From contig JBITNC010000001.1 of NCBI GenBank assembly GCA_050084985.1, positions 2,790,001-2,854,000 of the forward strand: a DNA stretch of 64,000 bases, in the 5' to 3' direction. The stretch comes from Nageia nagi. Lineage: Eukaryota > Pinophyta. The notes under the pieces were generated by a model. It saw only the letters and a list, made by a program, of their open reading frames with translations, was not told the DNA's origin and did not search any database. The translations under genes and the position numbers were made by a program. Positions 56,776 to 64,000 of the stretch are shown here, piece by piece; position 1 is the first letter of the stretch, and each line of letters opens with the position of its first letter.

Positions 56776-57794
56776 GCTTTTTCTAATATCTCAATTGGTG
56801 GGGTTGTGGCGGACAGAGTATTTTTTTGTGATATTAATGTGGGACAATCTTTAGTATGTCTATAGAGGGTTGAGGTTGAGGTTGGACATCATGGAAAGGA
56901 AGATGAAGAAGGGCTGGGTTTTCACATAAATGCTCTACAAGTAGGATAGCATTATCCTCTCATTATGGAAGATGTCATGAATCATATATGAAAGTGCCTT
57001 TCATTCTAGTTAATAATGAGTTTTCTTTGGGATATTTCAATGTATTAATTTATACATAAATATTTTTATTAATAAGATGGATTTTATGGGGGAAATATTT
57101 TTCAGAATTTTATTTTCATAAGAATTTTTAAATATAAAGTTGATATAATTAAAGAGTGTTTTTTATTATCTTTTCAATAATTTTAATATATATTTTTAAC
57201 TTTTTTTATGGATTCATTTAGGGTTTGCATCTAGTCTAATAGCATTACAATAATTTTATGAATTCTTGTATATTCAACTCAAGAAGTTGAGATATTTGAA
57301 TCTAGGCCTCTCCCATGAGAGTTTTAATCTACCTTTCTCTCTCCAAATCCCTTAAGTGGGTTACATATACTTTCAACTTTTGTTAAGTATTCATGATATA
57401 TATTATTTGTATATTTTCTTATCCATAGATCATAAAACATGTTAGACTTAGTTAAGTAAAAAAATTTCTAATTAATGCAATGAATTTGGTCAATAAGAGA
57501 AAGTTAGAGTTTAATTATTCTTCTATTTTTATTTTTGCAAAATCTACTTTTAAGAAGAATGATTTCAAGAAAATAGTGAATTTTGTTTCTCATGTTCCAC
57601 TTAAAACCATCCTTATTAGGTCCTTTAAGTTAAAAAAAAATAAAAATAAAAACTCCCTTAACCAAGACATCTTAGAAGAACTCCTTAAAAACTCAATGAT
57701 AACTTAAACCTCCCACCTACTGACATAAGGTTACTAGTCTCAAAAAGAAACTTGCAATCACAAATTAAGAACTTAATTCACATGATTTTGTAGA
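56776..57794. other. Unrecognised interval
   Basis: A 75-codon plus frame at 57480-57707 is Lys/Asn-rich with no motif; it might belong to the LINE-like fragment just downstream. Nothing else can be supported. Confidence 0.4.
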
Positions 57795-58070
57795 TGGATA
57801 ATACCTAAAATACCTTAGGATGAAAGAATTTGTAAGAATTGTAAAATAAATGCTATAAAGAATGAGACTCACTTTCTCTTTCTTTTTCCCATTATACAAA
57901 GATTTTAGACAAATCTACAAAAATATAAGTAACTTCAACTCAATCCATAAATTTCTAAACTAACATAACTAAAACAAGCTTGGCGACTTTATTATACAAC
58001 TTATTTATGTGAGAAACAATCATTCAAATATTTAATTGGTATATTTTTACTTCTAAATAGACTTTGATAG
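57795..58070 (+). pseudogene. Possible LINE-type C-terminal zinc-motif fragment
   Basis: In one frame: RWIIPKIP, stop, DERICKNCKINAIKNETHFL, then FLFPIIQRF, stops, and YYTTYLCEKQSFKYLIGIFL. The pattern R-W-x-x-P-K-I-P-x-D-E-R-x-C-x-x-C-(x)n-E-T-H-F-L resembles the Cys/His region after the RT of some non-LTR elements (CxxC...H...C), with the last Cys replaced by Phe. No RT was found upstream, so this is a fragment at best. Confidence 0.3.
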
Positions 58071-61000
58071 GTCCTCTAAACATTAGGTTTAAAGAAACAT
58101 TAAAAGACTTCTCTTATATTATCTTAAATAACATGAATTCTATTATTTTAATAGAGTACAAGGATATTTAATGAATAAATGCATGCAACCCAGAAAAGAA
58201 ATCAACAAACTCATCCATGGATATAAATTAAAATTTGAAGTTACATCATCTCAAAAAATAAACAAATTAGATCAAGATATTCTAAATATTTTTTTCATTT
58301 ATTAATGATTTTATAGGCACAATCATAATCAACAATGAGGTATTTCATATTATAAAGAACGAAGTCATAGGTTTAATTAATCCTATCATAGTAAAAAGGC
58401 CTCAACAAAACATAAATAATCTCTCTCATGCTCCTAGACTAACAATCACCATTTTTTTCTAATATCCTATGCCAAATCAACACAAGCTAAAAATTTACAT
58501 TTAGAAGTATTTAAAAAAAATCAAAAGATCATTAGGATATCATGAGAACATTTATAGAACCAATAAATATATATTATATATACACACACACTTCAACTCA
58601 TGAGCACTAAGATGAGTAGCATGGAAGTTTTGGTAATTGAGTTCTATTGAGCCTCCTAAAATTGATGATCAAGTTTCAAAGATTTTTCAAATATGATGAT
58701 ATTGTATCAATCATCTTTTTTAAACTTCATTTTTGATGTCCAACTCTTTATGAGATTTATCTGTTTTACTTCCCATCTTTCTTTAGATTTTGGATCATAT
58801 TCCTCCTCTTCTAGGGCTTCTATTTTTTTAAACCAACTTGAATGTTAACTAGACTAGGAACATCTAGAGTGGGAAAAGAAAATGAGGGTATAATATGCTT
58901 CTAAGAGCTTTGATTTCTAGACTACACTCTTTGGTGTCTTTTAAATATTTTTGCTAGTAGAATTTAAAGCCTATAACTTTGATTCCTCATTAATTTAGCA
59001 TAATACCAAGAGTCATTTTCTTTTTCCATTAGGTAATACAATCAATATGATATACTACTTCATTACCTTTTTTCCATTAGGCAATAGGATCATTACCTTT
59101 TTCCATTAGGCCATTTAAATAGACTACCATGTAGTGTGGAGCCTCTCAAGACTATCTTCATCTTCCAATGATCTTCACTCTTAGATAAATTTCATTGGGT
59201 TATGAAATCTTACCCATGTGATCATAAAATATGAGTCTTCAAAGTTAATTGATCATAAAAAATAAGTCTATAGAAGCAAGACTAGGCTTCTCATATTTAT
59301 GCATTAAGGTAACAATGAATGCATCCTCTAAAACTTCAATAACCTCTGTACATTACATAGTCAAACTCTAAATAATACTCATTATGATATTTTCCTCTTC
59401 TAAACACTTCATACACGAATGCTCCATGGGTTCTTCTCATACACTAATAAATTTTGATACTTACAGAATTTATTCAAACAGGGTTTCACTAAGCTTACAG
59501 AAGTCAGTAGAGTGAGTAGTTGACCTTCTTTTATAATATTTGAGATATAATTTATACCTATATATATTAATCTTTCATAGACCTCCCTCTTCATTACATT
59601 AATTTCATTAGAATCTACCATAAATTTTTTGTATGAAATTATCCTTAACACTCACTAAATTAGATTCCTATACATTAATAATAAACAATTCAAGATTTTT
59701 TGAGTAATTTAATATCTTGGACATGTCATCCCATATCATTTCTAAAAATTATCAAATGATATTATCATTTAATATTGTATTTATGAAGAATCATACCTTT
59801 CAAACCTTGATGTGCTTTCCAACCTCTACCTATATCTTCCTTCACTTAACTTGAATGGATATTACTAACATACCCTTGAATATCCTCTTTGTATTAAGGT
59901 TTAAGATCATATTTTAAATTTCAAAAATTTGCATGTTGATCTGTTATCCCAACTTGGGTTATTCAATGTGATGTTATGTGCTAAATTAAGTTTTTTACAT
60001 TAATTATATCATTTTGACCTAATGAAATAAAAATATAAAATTGTTAGTAAATATTTTTTTATTTTTATCTTTGCAAAGAAATCCTTCGATTTCCATTAAC
60101 AATTTTTACAAGTAAATTACATCCTAGAATTCTTGGATCAAATCCCTTAACATTACTCTAGGAACATATCCAACTTCTTTTAGTTGTAAATAATATGTTT
60201 CATCCTTCATAATTGAAATTATCACCAATAGTTTGAGAATGTTTGGTTGAGCAGTTATTGTACCTCTTTCATTATCATATAATTGAAACATATTGCATCA
60301 CCCAAGGGAATCTAACATTTCCTTTTTTCTATTTTTTTGACCTATTCCACTTTTAATATAGAGAAGTATGAATTTTTTATATGAATTTTAAATTATCTCC
60401 CTCTATTATATAATAAATGGGAACAATATAAGGAGAGATAACATTTTATCTTGAAAGTAAAATTTTTAGTTAAATAGTTACTAAATATTGATAATGTATT
60501 TATGAGAAATATTTCTATGTGAAGGAAAGTTTTAGAGCCTAATGCAGTCTTATGGAAAATTCTTTTTATTACTCTAAGTACACATACTTGTGATCCATAT
60601 AACTATAATGTAATGGAGCTATATTATATGTACTCCATCCCCATTTATTGCATACCACTTTTAGTATTACTAAGGAAGAGGCTCCAATATCCATCCTAAA
60701 TTATGTAGGATGTATTTATCCACCCAAAATGATAAATAAAAGAGAGAAGTTTTACTCCTATTATTTGAATTTTCTTGAAAGAAATTAAGGTTTGCTTTGA
60801 TTTTCAATCTTTATCTCATGGTCAACATTTGTTGTAAAAGTTTGGGATTGAGAAGAATGTCGAGAGGGTTTATCCTTATTTTCTTTTATTTATTGGATCC
60901 AAAAAATGAGCATGAATATTCTTTCTAAGGTACATCACACCTTTCTTCCTTGTTATGGACGAAACGATAATACTTTTTGGGACTATGATAATTCTTCAAC

Positions 61001-64000
61001 CCAAATAAAAAAATACCTTTAGATCTTATAGAAGGAATTTTTTTCTTATCAAAATAATATCCATATTTTAGAGTTCTATATTTCTATTTCTTCCTATTAT
61101 ACCACCAAAACTTTTACCTTAGATATGTTTTTGAGTTCTCTGTCATATTTTTCTTCTGAAATAAGAACAAAAACATTCCTATATATCTTCATTTACAAAG
61201 ATTCTAGATAAAATGCTTCTTTAGTTAACTTATTGATTTTATCAATAAATTCATTAAGTAGAAGAGATTTTATTCTTGACCCTTCCTTAGCCTCTAGGGC
61301 TTACTTGGCCTTAGAATATCTTATCAAGGAAGGATACATGTAAATTTTATATAGATTATGGTCAAAGGATATTTTAAAAAATATATTATTCTTTCTATAG
61401 ATGTACATATTTTTAATCCACTATGTTCAATTGGTCCTTCCACGAAGAAATTACAATTCAATTCCATGTTCACTACCACCAAATAAGGCTCTAAAGAGTA
61501 CTATTCGACTTTTCTACCATACAAGATTAACAACAATGATATTTCAAGGGAATAATATTCTCCATTTTTGACTCTTCATCCATCATATTATTTTTTGTTT
61601 CAATGTTCTTCATTGAAGAGCAATGTACCTTCTCTGTTATTATCTATCAAATCATCTTTTAGAATTATACTTTTCTATTATATAGAGTTGATTTTGGAGT
61701 AGGTAGCATGAAAGGGATCTAGGTGGAGTGGTGTATTGAAGTTAACTTAACTATAGATAAATAAGTTATAGTAATACTATAAGTGAGGGATGCAATTAAT
61801 GTAGAAGATGAATATTCTAAGGTGATGTAAGGAATTTCCAATACATATTGTAATATACTCCTAGAAGTAAGTTTCTCAATAGAGATAAGGGTAGACTTGT
61901 AGAAAATGTATCTTATTTTCCTTTCAAATTTACAATCCAAAATAAAGGATAAATGATTTAAGATAATATATATAAGTTTGAGTTGAAGATGCACTTATCT
62001 CCTATGGAATCAGTTTCTAGGTCTTGTTGAACTTGATATTGAAATATTTAATATTTTCTTGATCATATTTTTGAATTTATGTTAATTGTGTAAGAAAAAA
62101 TAAAGGATCATTAGTAATTTCATTCAATTATTTCATGAAGGGTCCAACCAATCATGACCAAGTATCTGCTAGACACCGATACCAAGCTAGCACTTTAAAT
62201 CTAAAAGATAAAGCAAGGAGTCTCAACAATACAACCTTCAACACAACAACCAAAATTTTATTATTATTTTTTTTTAGTTTAAGTGATTTGATACTATTCC
62301 ATAAGGGTTAGATATTATACATTTATTAATTCATAATACTCTAAAATTATGGACTAGGGATTCTAGAGTGTAAAGTAATTAAATTATTTAGGGAAGAAAG
62401 AGATCTATCTCTCCTTCAACCTTTAGAATAAGAATTAATAATTCAATTAATTGAATTATTATTCATTAATATTTTTATTTGGGATCTTATACATATAAGT
62501 TTAAGGATTATGCTTATGTAGTAAAGTCACTAATAAGATCACTTCAAACCTTATAACAATAAAATTAGGTTGGTTTGTCCAATTGAATATACCAATATAT
62601 ACATTATTTATCCACCTAATGTAATTTCAAAAGAATTATATGTCCTTGGATAAAGTGTATATTATATAATTAAAATAGGGCTAAAAATCAATATTTGAAT
62701 AAGGTTGACTCCTTGGAATGTTTAGAAAAGGAGACAAAAGATAGAAAAGGGTGCAAATATAAAAATGCCAAAAATAAAATTACCAACACTAGAAAGATTA
62801 TTCTAGAAGAAATAAGTAGATGAAATCAACTAACAACCACATATTGATAAATTGGTAAAGTTAATCTAAACAATAAATTCAATCTTAATAATTATGATAA
62901 TTACATAATTAATTCATTTAGAAAGAGATTGTAGCAAGGTAGGAAAGCATATATTTTGAGATTTGATGAAGAGAGAGAAATGTATAAATATGCTAAGCAA
63001 ACCATAAATAAGGGGGAGAGGTAGTTGACACTAAATGCAAAGGAAAGGAGTGTTGCAAACTCTTCCTCAATAGCTTTTTAGTAGGTATCCATATGAACCT
63101 ATTAGTTAAGGATGTTGAAGTAGGTTATGAAATATAAATGTCCAAGATTTCAAAGAAGTTATGTATTGAGTTCAATAGGATCATTGTTGATCCATCCAAC
63201 GAAACTATGAGAGGTAAACCACCAAGATGGAAACTAAAAAGGACACATTTTACTCTTGAACCCTTCAAGAAACCTATAGCTAAGAGATAATTTTGGACTG
63301 ATCAACTTAATGGTTGATTTCAAAATAAAATCCAAGATAAAGAAAGTGATTTTCCTTTTGTTGTTATATTTTTTAGCCTTATCATCATGTGTTATGATAT
63401 TCTCACATATTTTAACAATGATCTTGGTGAAATTCATCCATATTGTTATGATATTCTCATAGATTATGTATGCTTTGCAAGCAACTTGATGAACTTGATC
63501 TTAGAGGCTGACAATGAACATCATGATAAGTATAAATAAGCTTATTATCCATTTTATAAAACTTACAAACTAAGCATTATGTATTATTTATATATATTAT
63601 TCTCAATTTTGATAATTTTGAATCTTATGTGATTTAATAAGGCTATCTACATATATATAATCATGTACAGTGTACATATGGTACAATCAACTATATGTAT
63701 TTCAAGAAATCATATTTTAAAATATAATTAAGTATCTAGCCATTAGGAACATGAAAGATGTTTCTATTTCATTAAGGGACTAATGAAACTGAAGCTTAGG
63801 CCCTTTAAGAAGATAGATTATTTATTTTATTTCAATATGCTAGTAAAATACCAAAGAGAATTAAATTCAGTTGGTGGGTAGTTTCAAATAAGTTTAATAC
63901 CACTCTTGCAATTATCATATGCAACTTTATCTCTTTTTATCAAGTTTCAAATGGCATCTTGAAATGATTTATTATAATACTTATGTTTCTGATGATATCT
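58071..64000. other. Long AT-rich interval, no supported gene
   Basis: Short open frames (59409-59651, 61719-61994, 63234-63437, all minus) have no motif I recognise. A small AC/AT microsatellite lies at 58568-58592. A tandem copy of CATTACCTTTTTTCCATTAGG is at 59019-59113. Low CpG and scattered stops suggest old, eroded repeat DNA. Confidence 0.5.
59019..59113. repeat. Short tandem repeat with TTTTTCCATTAGG core
   Basis: Three occurrences of TTTTTCCATTAGG at about 59022, 59070 and 59098. The last two include the preceding CATTACC. Confidence 0.6.

Noticed and set aside
61200-61560. A minus-strand reading with EAKEGSRIKSLLLNEFIDKI recalled family-B DNA polymerases of linear plasmids.
   Set aside because: No palm motif (DxxSLYP or DTDS) could be read in order nearby; the resemblance is within chance for AT-rich code.

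Overview
The window is a low-GC, CpG-poor stretch of nuclear DNA from a land plant. It holds no intact cellular gene, rRNA or tRNA that I can support. It is filled with old plant-type LTR retrotransposons (Ty1/copia with Met-tRNA primer sites, Ty3/gypsy) and a CACTA DNA transposon end. The depth of decay, the nesting and the near absence of host genes in 64 kb suggest a very large, slowly turning-over genome such as a gymnosperm. That assignment is an inference and was not tested against any database.

Layout. 0.43-1.1 kb: C-terminal integrase remnant of a Ty3/gypsy (Tat-like) element. 1.6-9.26 kb: a decayed minus-strand Ty1/copia element (D) with a 242-bp 3' LTR, RNase H, RT, integrase, protease and gag remnants, a PBS at 9184-9196, and a 21-bp minisatellite in its leader. 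About 10.1-25.08 kb: a plus-strand copia element (A) cut in two inside its integrase by a minus-strand copia element (B, 13253-21729), which has two 500-bp LTRs, a PBS and a 5-bp target duplication with one mismatch. 27.95-44.29 kb: a third member of the A/B family (C), inflated to 16.3 kb because its leader carries about 9.6 kb of tandem 1.34-kb repeats. 45.4-46.9 kb: a candidate gypsy LTR with an internal ~58-bp minisatellite. 47.1-48.76 kb: the 3' part of a CACTA transposon (DUF4216-like coding remnant, CACTA terminus). 49.81-54.01 kb: a short gypsy-like element (E) with LTRs, PBS and perfect 5-bp TSD, encoding only gag-protease. 54-64 kb: AT-rich, mostly unrecognised DNA with a perfect 101-bp palindrome at 55.5 kb, a CpG-retaining promoter-like patch at 56.4-56.77 kb and a possible LINE-type C-terminal fragment at 57.8 kb.

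Main new idea. Elements A, B and C share a long non-coding leader between PBS and gag. In B and C a good 5' splice donor (GAG|GTAAA) lies about 100-130 nt after the PBS. In A and C a pyrimidine-rich 3' acceptor ending TGTAG lies 3 nt before the gag ATG; B has the same site mutated. The simplest reading is a leader intron (about 2.8 kb in B, about 10.6 kb in C), with the 1.34-kb array as an expansion inside that intron. This is inferred from sequence only.
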